Assembly: GCA_030615025.1 (NCBI GenBank)
Contig: JAUXAB010000026.1
Span: 1 to 43,156 of the forward strand
Length of the DNA stretch: 43,156 bases
Reading direction: 5' to 3'
Origin: Phycisphaerae bacterium
GTDB taxonomy: Bacteria; Planctomycetota; Phycisphaerae; Sedimentisphaerales; Anaerobacaceae
Positions 24,819 to 32,647 of the stretch are shown piece by piece. The notes beneath the pieces are model-generated. The model ran no database searches, had not been told where the DNA came from, and saw nothing but the letters and a program-made list of their open reading frames with translations. Each line of letters opens with the position of its first letter. Position 1 is the stretch's first letter. Both the position numbers and the translations under genes were made by a program.

Positions 24819-26021
24819 GTTGAAACTTTTTCTTTGACCAAGATTTTTTCCGACTGGTGGGGTCGGGACAAAGTTTATGCTGTCGACGACTTGAATCTGC
24901 AGGTTCATTACAATGAAGTTTTCGGCCTTTTAGGGCCAAACGGCTCAGGAAAAACAACCACTCTGAAATTGCTGCTTGGCTTACTCTATCCGACAAAGGG
25001 AAGATCTGCTGTCCTTGGCGGTGACGGCGCCGACCCGAAAATCAGCGCTCGTATCGGTTTTCTGCCTGAGGAGTCCTATCTCTACAGATATTTGAACGCT
25101 CGCGAAACCCTGGACTTCTACGGCAGGTTATTCGGCCTGCCTGCAAAAGTGCGGAAAATGCGTATCGAAGCCCTGCTTGATATGGTTGGGCTAAAGGCCG
25201 TTGCAAACAGGCCCGTTGGAACGTTTTCAAAAGGTATGGCACGCAGAATCGGTCTGGCACAGGCCCTGATAAACGACCCCGAATTACTTATATTGGATGA
25301 GCCGACAACCGGACTTGACCCTATCGGGACGAGGCAGATAAAGGACTTAATCCTGGAGCTTGCAAAGCGCGGCAAGACAGTTCTGCTTTGTAGTCATTTG
25401 CTCGCCGACGTCGAAGATGTATGCGATAGAATTTCAATCCTCTACGGCGGCAAAGTCCAGGCCGAAGGTCAGGTTAGAGACCTTTTGCTCCGGTCAAATA
25501 AGGTGCAGATTACTACCGACGCCATAAGCGATAACACTATTGAGAGGATAAAGCAGCTAATTAAAGACGAACACGCTGACTACGAAGTAACATCACCAAT
25601 GGACAAGCTCGAAACATTTTTCATCAAAACTGTTGAAGACGCCCAGCAGCAGGCCCTGACCACAAGCGGTGCGGTCAGCACTACGGGAATAAGCGATTTT
25701 CTTGCCGCCGAGGCCGCTCAGGAAAACATTCTCGACAAGCTTGTTTCGACGCCGGTATCGCGTCAGACTCCCACGCAACCTCCAGTAACAGAGTCCGCCG
25801 ACAGGCGGATTGAAACTTCTGAACCAAAACCTGATGAGCAGCTATTGCGTAAACTATCTAAGCCGGCCCAGCCCAAGCCTGTTGCTCGCGATAAAAAAGT
25901 AAAAACACAACCGGTTAAACCCAAAGCCCCGAAGCCCGAGCAAGTCAGAAAAAGCATTTTAGACCAGCTCACAGGCCGCTCAACGCCTCAAAATGAGGAT
26001 GAGAATAGCGATAGTAAGTAA
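24807..26021 (+). CDS. ABC transporter ATP-binding protein with long disordered C-terminus
   Basis: 404 residues. Walker A GPNGSGKT (43-50), signature FSKGMARRIGLAQAL in place of the canonical LSGGQ, Walker B LLILDEPTTGLDP, and switch CSHLL. This is the CcmA/NatA type that drives ABC-2 exporters. Residues past about 300 form a low-complexity tail rich in Pro, Lys and Gln (KPAQPKPVARDKKVKTQPV), extending the family length by about 100 residues; it may bind partner proteins. It lies 55 bases after the metal ATPase and before a matching permease. Its first codons continue a stutter tract. Confidence 0.92.
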   Translation: MEYAVETFSLTKIFSDWWGRDKVYAVDDLNLQVHYNEVFGLLGPNGSGKTTTLKLLLGLLYPTKGRSAVLGGDGADPKISARIGFLPEESYLYRYLNARETLDFYGRLFGLPAKVRKMRIEALLDMVGLKAVANRPVGTFSKGMARRIGLAQALINDPELLILDEPTTGLDPIGTRQIKDLILELAKRGKTVLLCSHLLADVEDVCDRISILYGGKVQAEGQVRDLLLRSNKVQITTDAISDNTIERIKQLIKDEHADYEVTSPMDKLETFFIKTVEDAQQQALTTSGAVSTTGISDFLAAEAAQENILDKLVSTPVSRQTPTQPPVTESADRRIETSEPKPDEQLLRKLSKPAQPKPVARDKKVKTQPVKPKAPKPEQVRKSILDQLTGRSTPQNEDENSDSK

Positions 26022-26142
26022 CCATTGACAATTGAATCTGGGTAACTGATGAGTGGAAATTATTTGACCATTTGACCGATTACCATTTAACAAAACCAAT
26101 AGTAAATAGGAAATAGCCAATTAAAACAGGGAGACTCGGGCA
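26022..26142. repeat. spacer with TTTGACCATTTGACC stutter
   Basis: The spacer between ABC ATPase and permease holds ATTATTTGACCATTTGACCG, then ATTACCATTTAAC, and AGTAAATAGGAAATAG. The last 20 bases carry the permease ribosome site AGGGAG. No promoter is clear. Confidence 0.5.
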
Positions 26143-27507
26143 ATGCATAGTATCTGGGCCGTCGCCACCAATACTATAAAGCAGGCCTTGCGGATGAAAA
26201 TTGCCGCTGTTTTTATAATTCTGCTGATTGTCCTGCTGCCCGTTATGGGTGTTTCGATGACAGGCGACGGCACCCTGAAAGGCAGGCTCCAGACCTTTGT
26301 AAGCTACGGCCTTTCGCTCACTAATCTTTTGCTTTGTCTGCTCACGATAATAGTCTCAATCTATACGTTAACAAACGATATAGAGCAAAAACAGATATAC
26401 ACTGTCATTACCAAGCCCATTCGCCGCTATCAGCTACTTCTCGGCAAATTGCTCGGCGTAATATTATTGAGTGCAGCTCTGCTCGCCCTCTTTTCAGCTA
26501 TAATATACACCATTACTATTTACACACCGAAACTTTTCGATGCCGACGAAGCCGACCTTATCCAGGTCGACAATGAGTTTTTCACCGCCCGCGCCGTCTT
26601 AACGCCCCCCGAAGTCGACGTCACCCAGGAGGTGCTTGATACCTACGAGAAGCTTGAAAAAGGCGGCCAACTGCCTCCGGATGTCCCGCGCAGTAAAATC
26701 ATGGCCGAGCTTACCAGGCGCAAGCAGCTTGAGAAACGAGCTGCTGTCGTCGGTCAATGGTTGGTTTGGGAGTTTAATAACGTTAAAGTTCTCGACCCAA
26801 ACGAGACTTTGTTTATAAGGTACAAATATGATGTCTCCATAAATCCGCCCGATTTGCAGGTCTATAGCCGATGGCTCGTAGGGGACGACCGACAGATTAG
26901 GTATGGCACAACACCAGAAACCCCAATTTATGAGTTCGACCGCAAGAACCTCATACGTACTTTTCACGAAATAGAAGTCCCCGCCGATGCCGTGGCAGAA
27001 GATAGCTATCTCGCTGTCGCATTCCTCAATGACCCGCAGCGAAACGAGACCACGGTAATCTTTCCTCCCGACGGCCTGGAAGTGCTTTACAAAGCCGATA
27101 CTTTCACCGCTAATTTCATAAGGGCAGTTCTGTTAATATTGTTTCGGTTGATTTTCCTCGCGTCTTTGAGCCTATTAGCCTCGACTTTCCTCTCATTTCC
27201 TGTGGCCATATTACTTTCTCTTTGCATTCTTTTCACCGCAGCTTTCAGCGGCTTCTGTTTAGAGTCCTTTGACTATCTTGGCGAAAACTTAAGCTGGGTC
27301 TATTTTTACACTGTTAGGCCCATCATTTTGCTCTTGCCGCAGTTTGACAAATTTAGCCCTGCAAAATTCCTGGTCCCTGCCAGATTATTGAGCTGGCCCT
27401 TATTGGCCAAAGCCGCCGGCCTTATGGTTTGTATCAAAGCACTTTTATTGTTGCTTCTTGCCCTGCTGATTTTTAGTTTCAGAGAAATTGCAAAAATCAT
27501 AATCTGA
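26143..27507 (+). CDS. ABC-2 type transporter permease with large extracytoplasmic insert
   Basis: 454 residues. Helices: residues 20-37 (AAVFIILLIVLLPVMG), 52-72, and 105-128, then a soluble region of about 200 residues (130-325) with charged and aromatic residues, then four closely packed helices and a terminal FREIAKIII. The soluble block between helices is unlike a minimal ABC-2 permease and probably faces outside the cytoplasm. It shares the ITKPIRRYQLLLGKLLG loop with the permease at 17386. GGGAG lies 9 bases before the ATG. It should pair with the ATPase just upstream. Substrate unknown. Confidence 0.85.
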   Translation: MHSIWAVATNTIKQALRMKIAAVFIILLIVLLPVMGVSMTGDGTLKGRLQTFVSYGLSLTNLLLCLLTIIVSIYTLTNDIEQKQIYTVITKPIRRYQLLLGKLLGVILLSAALLALFSAIIYTITIYTPKLFDADEADLIQVDNEFFTARAVLTPPEVDVTQEVLDTYEKLEKGGQLPPDVPRSKIMAELTRRKQLEKRAAVVGQWLVWEFNNVKVLDPNETLFIRYKYDVSINPPDLQVYSRWLVGDDRQIRYGTTPETPIYEFDRKNLIRTFHEIEVPADAVAEDSYLAVAFLNDPQRNETTVIFPPDGLEVLYKADTFTANFIRAVLLILFRLIFLASLSLLASTFLSFPVAILLSLCILFTAAFSGFCLESFDYLGENLSWVYFYTVRPIILLLPQFDKFSPAKFLVPARLLSWPLLAKAAGLMVCIKALLLLLLALLIFSFREIAKIII

Positions 27508-27520
27508 AACTGAAGCAAAA

Positions 27521-27577
27521 CTCGATGCTGGATATTCGAGTATCGAGCATCGAGCATCGAGCATCGAGAATCGAGAA
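27521..27577. repeat. ATCGAGC stutter tract
   Basis: CTCGATGCTGGATATTCGAG, then TATCGAGCATCGAGCATCGA and GCATCGAGAATCGAG: about six near-copies of ATCGAGC in a row, ending one base before the ATG of the next gene, where a ribosome site would be. Confidence 0.85.
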
Positions 27578-29353
27578 ATGCGTTTACGCGACACAATAAT
27601 TTGGTCTGTTTGCGTTGTTCTTGCGGTCGCTTTGCTTATTACCGCTGGTATGCAGCTTGATTTCATAAACGCTAAGCGCCAGGATATGAATCTGATAATC
27701 GACAAGCCGGAAAATGTTCCTCCTTCACTGGCATTTGCAACCATCGCAACGGGGGCCTTTCGTGGCCTGCTTGTAGATGCCTTGTGGATCCGGGCAGACA
27801 GGCTAAAAGAACAGGGGCAATTCTTCGACGCAAAACAGCTTGCAGAGTTGATAACCACCTTACAGCCTCGTTTCGCAGCGGTTTGGGAGTTCCAGGCCTG
27901 GAATATGGCTTATAATATTTCCGTCACAATACCTGCGACCCAGCCGGACCAACGATGGCAATGGGTCAAGAATGGCTACGAGTTGCTTCGTGACCAGGGC
28001 ATTGAAAAAAACCCGAAAAGCATCCTGCTTTATCGTGAGCTTGCCAGAATATTCCAGCACAAAATAGGTGGCGTATCGGATGAGGCGCACAAATATTATA
28101 AACTGCAACTGGCTTTGGCGATGGAACCGCTAATCGGCCCCGCAGATAACCGATACTTCGATGCTCTTGCCGAAACACCAGCCGGCTGGCCGGAAGTGGT
28201 AAAAGATGCCAATGTGCTGTCGCTGATTACAGCCCTCAAATCCGCCGACAAGGCATTTGCCAACAATGACAAGTTTGTCAGCAATTATTTGTCCTTGAGG
28301 CAGAACCCCAGCAGGTTCAATCCCGCCGCCTTTGAGACAATAGATAATTTTAGAGGCACAAAAGCACTATTAAAGTTTGATATTTTCGCAAAGGCCTACC
28401 AGTTGCGTAAAACCTGGAAACTTGACCCGCTTTTAATGCATGAGCTGAACAAAATCTATGGCCCCATCGACTGGGATGACCCCAATAAACATTTACCTTT
28501 GGATTGGCGACACCCCGATAGTCACGCAGTTTACTGGGCCGTCAAAGGTCTGCAGACAGCCGGCAGAGGGGACTATTCTATAGATGAAACTAATACCGAC
28601 CGCATCGTTGTCCATAGTCTGCAGAACCTCTTCCGCTATGGAAGAATATTCATCTACGATGTACCGGTGCCACGCAGTGCCGAAACTGTCGAGCAAGCCA
28701 CGAGCAGCGAGCGACGAGCCATGAGCCGCCAGATATTTTTGCGGCCGGATTTGAGAATGTTTGAGCCATACAACGAGGCGATGCTGGCAGTCCTCGAAAA
28801 GTACAAAAAGCTGAAGGACGGTACCTATGTCTCCCTGCAAAACAGCCATCGAAATATGCTGAAAAACGCCGTACTTTCTTTCTACCAGGCTGGCCATATC
28901 CGCAAGGCACAAAAAATGTATGTCCAATTAAGGCAGCTTTATCCCTTGGATGAATTTAAAGTACCGCTCGTCGTCTTTGCAAGAAATAGACTCATCGATG
29001 AGCTCAAAAGCCTCGGCATAGATAATGCAACAGAAATTATTCAAATGCTTCTGCGGGAAAGTTACTTCAGATATGCAGTCCGTGACGACAACGAGGCATT
29101 CGGAAGAGAAAAAATGGCAGAAGAGGTTTATAAGCATTATATGTCCAAATTTCCCGACTTGCCCAGGATTGACATGCCTGAGTTCCCGTTGTTAAGATAC
29201 CTGGCGCTTCGCGATTTCCTGGATGACTGGCAGTATCCGCTTAACTTAAGACGCAATCTGCTCGGTCGCATAAGAATTGAAAGGCCCGACCTTTTCAAGA
29301 AATTGATGCAGCAGGAAGAAAAATTGCTCAAAAAAGCACAACAACCAGAGTGA
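27578..29353 (+). CDS. membrane-anchored helical-repeat protein of unknown function
   Basis: 591 residues. One N-terminal helix (IWSVCVVLAVALLITAGM, about 8-25) anchors a long, mostly helical domain outside the cytoplasm. TPR-like pieces are visible: FFDAKQLAELITTLQPRFA near 90, LLYRELARIFQHKIGG with AHKYYKLQLALAMEPL near 155-190, and AGHIRKAQKMYVQLRQLYP near 445. Residues 78-84 (RADRLKE) follow a conserved-looking FRGLLVDALWIR. I do not recognise a named family. Position right after an ABC exporter suggests it assists that system. Residues encoded at 28690-28727 come from a GAGC stutter. No Shine-Dalgarno can be seen because the stutter tract fills the leader. Confidence 0.8.
   Translation: MRLRDTIIWSVCVVLAVALLITAGMQLDFINAKRQDMNLIIDKPENVPPSLAFATIATGAFRGLLVDALWIRADRLKEQGQFFDAKQLAELITTLQPRFAAVWEFQAWNMAYNISVTIPATQPDQRWQWVKNGYELLRDQGIEKNPKSILLYRELARIFQHKIGGVSDEAHKYYKLQLALAMEPLIGPADNRYFDALAETPAGWPEVVKDANVLSLITALKSADKAFANNDKFVSNYLSLRQNPSRFNPAAFETIDNFRGTKALLKFDIFAKAYQLRKTWKLDPLLMHELNKIYGPIDWDDPNKHLPLDWRHPDSHAVYWAVKGLQTAGRGDYSIDETNTDRIVVHSLQNLFRYGRIFIYDVPVPRSAETVEQATSSERRAMSRQIFLRPDLRMFEPYNEAMLAVLEKYKKLKDGTYVSLQNSHRNMLKNAVLSFYQAGHIRKAQKMYVQLRQLYPLDEFKVPLVVFARNRLIDELKSLGIDNATEIIQMLLRESYFRYAVRDDNEAFGREKMAEEVYKHYMSKFPDLPRIDMPEFPLLRYLALRDFLDDWQYPLNLRRNLLGRIRIERPDLFKKLMQQEEKLLKKAQQPE
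28690..28727. repeat. CGAGC/ATGAGC stutter tract inside coding sequence
   Basis: CGAGCAAGCCACGAGCAGCG, then AGCGACGAGCCATGAGCCGC. It encodes EQATSSERRAMSR in the helical-repeat protein, a hydrophilic segment that looks like an insertion between two domains. Confidence 0.6.
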
Positions 29354-29380
29354 CACACCGTTTGGCGTATAGCGTTTATT

Positions 29381-29451
29381 TATTACCACAGAGGCTGCCG
29401 ACTTCACAGAGTAAGAATTGAAAAGTCAAAGTTCAAAATTCAAAGTTCAAC
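29381..29451. repeat. CCACAGAG repeat followed by AAAGTTCAAA stutter tract
   Basis: Bases 29381-29413 belong to the CACAGAG family (ACCACAGAGG, then CTTCACAGAG). Bases 29421-29451 repeat AAAGTCAAAGTTCAAAATTC and AAAGTTCAA. The stutter lies after the only available start codon, so it encodes residues 2-12 of UvrD. Confidence 0.75.
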
Positions 29452-31610
29452 TAACCCCTACCCAAGAAAGAGCTGTCTCTCACGTTGAAGGTCCCTTACT
29501 TATCATTGCCGGCCCCGGCAGCGGAAAAACCTGCGTCATCACATATCGAATCGCAGCGCTTATTGATTCAGGCATAAGCCCGCACAATATTTGCGCAATA
29601 ACTTTTACCAACAAGGCTGCTGACGAGATGCGCCAAAGGGCAATGGCTCTGGGCACTCCACCCGGCCCGCATATCAGCACATTCCACTCTCTGTGCGTTA
29701 GAATCCTTCGCCGGTACGCAGACAGCGCACGCATAAATCCAAACTTTAGTATCTATGGCGAGTCCGACCAGGCCAGATGTATCAAACAGGCCGTCAAAGA
29801 TTGCGAACTTGATGCAACAAATTTTCCACCTGCCAGAATGCTTGATGCAATTTCTACCCGCCTCAAAAACAATCTGATAGATGTTGACACTTTCAAAGCA
29901 CAAGCCGACGATTTTTTTACTAAAACATTAGCCAAAATATATGCCCGCTATCAGCACATTCTGACAGAGCACAACGCCCTGGATTTTGATGACCTGTTGG
30001 CCAAAACCGCTTTCTTGCTTCGGGACTGTCCCGATGTTTGCTCCGAGCTTTCAAATCGTTTCAAATTCCTGCTTATCGACGAGTATCAGGACACAAATCA
30101 CGCCCAGTATAAAATCGCCAAAGCCCTTGTCTCTGAGCACAACAATATTTGCGCAACCGGCGACCCCGACCAGTCCATTTATCGCTGGCGCGGCGCCGAC
30201 ATCCGCAACATATTGGCCTTTGAAAATGATTGGCCGGATGCCACCATTGTCAAACTCGAGGAAAATTTCCGAAGCACCCCCAATATTCTTGAGCGGGCTG
30301 ATAATTTGATTTCACTCAACAAAAGTCGAAAAGAAAAAAGGCTCATCCCCACAAGACCATCCGGCAAAGATGTTGTCGTAAGTGTTTTCGAGGATGAAAA
30401 CGATGAGGCTAAAGGCCTCGCACACCAGATCAAAGAGCTGGCTGACCAGGGCACCTCTCTAAGCGATATAGCTGTATTCTATCGTGTTAATGCCCAGGGT
30501 CGTGTACTCGAAGAGGTACTTATCCACAATAAGATACCATACCAGATTGTTCGTGGCGTTGAATTCTACAACAGAAAGGAAATCCGCGACCTGCTCGCTT
30601 ATTTGAAAATCCTTGTCAACTCTGACGATGGAATTGCACTATTGCGCATAATCAACACACCCGCCCGCGGCATAGGAAAAACCACAATCGACAGGGTCCG
30701 CGCCTATGCCGTCCAAAATAATATTTCTTTCTTCGAGGCTCTCAGGAAAGCAGAGCATATTGATTCTCTCTCCAAAGCTGCACAAGCTAAGCTCGCCGTC
30801 TTTGTCAATATGCTCGAACAATTCAAGAAGGACGTCGAGGGTGAAGTCGCACCACTCACCCAGCGCGTCTTTGTCGAATCCGGCCTGGAAAAATCTCTTC
30901 GGGACGCCGGCGTTGAAGGCGAAACCGCTCTCGAAAACGTCAACGAGCTGATAAATGCCGCCGCTCGATATGACCAGTATGCGGAGCAGCCCTCACTGCT
31001 CGATTATCTCCAGCAAATTGCGCTCTTCAGTGATGCCGATGCCTATGACGCCACCGCCGGCCGTGTCGCTCTGATGACTTTGCACACCGCAAAGGGCCTC
31101 GAGTTTGAAAACGTCTTCATTGTCGGCCTCGAACACGGCTTATTGCCCCACGAAAGGAGTAACACCGACGAGGAGCAGGAAGAGCTCGAAGAAGAACGCA
31201 GGCTCTTTTTTGTCGGCATAACCCGTGCTAAAGCACAGCTTCATATAAGTTGTGCCCGATACCGAACAGTGCGAGGCCAATTGCTAAGAACAATACCCTC
31301 GCAGTTTCTTTTTGAACTTGGCCCCGAATTCACTGAAACCCCTTTTTCTTGTCATTCCCGTGCAAACGGCAATCAGGTCCCTTCGTCATTGCGAGCATCG
31401 CGAAGCGATGCGCGGCAATCTCAAAAATATTCACAAACCACTTCCACCCCGCAGTTTGCCCCAGGCCAGAGGGTAAAACACAAAACTTTCGGCCTCGGCA
31501 CCGTCAAAAACTTCGTTGATATGGGCGAAAATAGCATCGTCAAGGTAGAATTTAACTCTGGACAGACAAAATCAATGATGCTAAAATACGCCCACCTTTC
31601 GAAGTTATGA
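29418..31610 (+). CDS. UvrD/PcrA-type 3'-5' DNA helicase
   Basis: 730 residues of superfamily 1A helicase: Q-motif LTPTQERAV, Walker A AGPGSGKT, TFTNKAADEM, Walker B LLIDEYQDTN, GDPDQSIYRWRGAD, motif IV-VI VALMTLHTAKGLEFENVF and RRLFFVGITRAK, and a C-terminal Tudor-like domain (GQRVKHKTFGLGTV). It unwinds DNA in excision and mismatch repair and removes RecA. The start is TTG at 29418: an in-frame TAA at 29412-29414 lies just upstream and no ATG occurs before the Q-motif. Residues 2-12 are encoded by a stutter tract. Residues 645-668 (HSRANGNQVPSSLRASRSD...) come from a palindromic repeat inserted in frame between the helicase core and the Tudor domain. Confidence 0.95.
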   Translation: MKSQSSKFKVQLTPTQERAVSHVEGPLLIIAGPGSGKTCVITYRIAALIDSGISPHNICAITFTNKAADEMRQRAMALGTPPGPHISTFHSLCVRILRRYADSARINPNFSIYGESDQARCIKQAVKDCELDATNFPPARMLDAISTRLKNNLIDVDTFKAQADDFFTKTLAKIYARYQHILTEHNALDFDDLLAKTAFLLRDCPDVCSELSNRFKFLLIDEYQDTNHAQYKIAKALVSEHNNICATGDPDQSIYRWRGADIRNILAFENDWPDATIVKLEENFRSTPNILERADNLISLNKSRKEKRLIPTRPSGKDVVVSVFEDENDEAKGLAHQIKELADQGTSLSDIAVFYRVNAQGRVLEEVLIHNKIPYQIVRGVEFYNRKEIRDLLAYLKILVNSDDGIALLRIINTPARGIGKTTIDRVRAYAVQNNISFFEALRKAEHIDSLSKAAQAKLAVFVNMLEQFKKDVEGEVAPLTQRVFVESGLEKSLRDAGVEGETALENVNELINAAARYDQYAEQPSLLDYLQQIALFSDADAYDATAGRVALMTLHTAKGLEFENVFIVGLEHGLLPHERSNTDEEQEELEEERRLFFVGITRAKAQLHISCARYRTVRGQLLRTIPSQFLFELGPEFTETPFSCHSRANGNQVPSSLRASRSDARQSQKYSQTTSTPQFAPGQRVKHKTFGLGTVKNFVDMGENSIVKVEFNSGQTKSMMLKYAHLSKL
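31351..31422. repeat. composite palindromic repeat inserted in frame in uvrD
   Basis: GTCATTCCCG (31351-31360) begins the first unit. CGTCATTGCGAGC (31384-31396) to GGCAATCTC (31414-31422) is the second, with a perfect stem GCATCGC (31395-31401), loop GAA, GCGATGC (31405-31411). The block is 72 bases, a multiple of three, and keeps the frame open. Same unit order as at 16678-16809. Confidence 0.8.
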
Positions 31611-31722
31611 AGTCTTTAATGGGCAGCGGTTTGAAATACCGGCCTGTGAGAATGAATAAGACTTCTCTAATGCCGCTATACCGGGATACCAAAAGACCTT
31701 ATAAAGACTAAAAGAGTTAGAG

Positions 31723-32625
31723 ATGAAGGAAGAAATTAACCGAAGAGGGTTTCTGCAGCTAACAGCAGCAGGAATCGCTCTATGCCTTGCCTCTATTGGC
31801 TGTCACATGCGAATCGCCTCGAGTGAAGGCCCACGGCTAACATTTCCACGCCTCGAAGACAAATTAGAACGAATGCAAGCGAAGAAAAACAATTTGCCCG
31901 ATAAATATGCTGTGATAATCAACGGGGACAATTCAACGCTCCATATTCGAAATGTTTCGTTAGTGTATAATCTCTTGAAACAGAATGATTTCATGCACCG
32001 AAATATCTTTGTACTATCGTATCAGAAAAATACCAAAGGTGAACAGATTGCGGCTCATGCTCCCACGTTTGGAAATCTGCGGAGGGTCTTTCGCTTTTTG
32101 TCTGACACTGTTGATGATAAGGATTTCTTATTCATTTATGGAACAGGTCATGGGACCGTAAAGGGCGATGCTGCTGAAATGTGTATCCGAAAGATTTGTC
32201 CTGTTTGTAAGCTCCCACATCGTATCGCCACTGTTTCCGAAATCGAATTTGAATATCTAATAGAGGACATTCATCCTAAATATGGCGTTCTGGTTTTTGA
32301 CCAGTGTCACGCGGGTGGATTTGGCACAAAATTACAAGCACGAGAGAATTTTGTTCTTGTCTGTCGAGCTGCCCAGGATGAGTCTGGCACATGCAAGTGC
32401 TTTACAAAGGCTTTCTTTGATGCTTTTGGTGATGCTTCTTCTGACGCGGACAATAACGGCAGGATTTCCATAGGAGAGGCATTCTCTAAGACTTTGCAAA
32501 CTATTAATCAAATTGATCCCAGTTATCAAAAATATCAGTATACACCTTCTATTAAGGGTGGTTTAGATGCGAATACAATTTATTTAGAGGGTAGTGTAGA
32601 GAAGAATAGTGAGGTAGTTAAGTAA
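31723..32625 (+). CDS. Tat-exported lipoprotein with caspase/C13-like peptidase fold and EF-hand
   Basis: 300 residues. A twin-arginine signal (NRRGFLQLTAAG) leads to a lipobox ending at Cys27 (ASIGC). The catalytic pair of clan CD cysteine peptidases is visible: His143 in FIYGTGHGT and Cys195 in GVLVFDQCHAGGF; this matches legumain (C13) and orthocaspase layout. A perfect EF-hand loop follows at 241-252 (DADNNGRISIGE), so calcium may control it. An insertion between His and Cys carries C154, C159, C162 and H166, a possible metal knot. Expected role: cleavage after specific residues at the cell surface or in the periplasm; the target is unknown. Only a weak AGAG precedes the ATG. It is 22 bases upstream of a FucI-like lipoprotein with almost the same signal peptide. 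Confidence 0.82.
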   Translation: MKEEINRRGFLQLTAAGIALCLASIGCHMRIASSEGPRLTFPRLEDKLERMQAKKNNLPDKYAVIINGDNSTLHIRNVSLVYNLLKQNDFMHRNIFVLSYQKNTKGEQIAAHAPTFGNLRRVFRFLSDTVDDKDFLFIYGTGHGTVKGDAAEMCIRKICPVCKLPHRIATVSEIEFEYLIEDIHPKYGVLVFDQCHAGGFGTKLQARENFVLVCRAAQDESGTCKCFTKAFFDAFGDASSDADNNGRISIGEAFSKTLQTINQIDPSYQKYQYTPSIKGGLDANTIYLEGSVEKNSEVVK

Positions 32626-32647
32626 CATCTATTCATAGGAGATTACG

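Noticed and set aside
27521..27577. Possible CRISPR-like array (ATCGAGC repeats)
   Set aside because: Units of about 7 bases without spacers, and no cas genes in the window.
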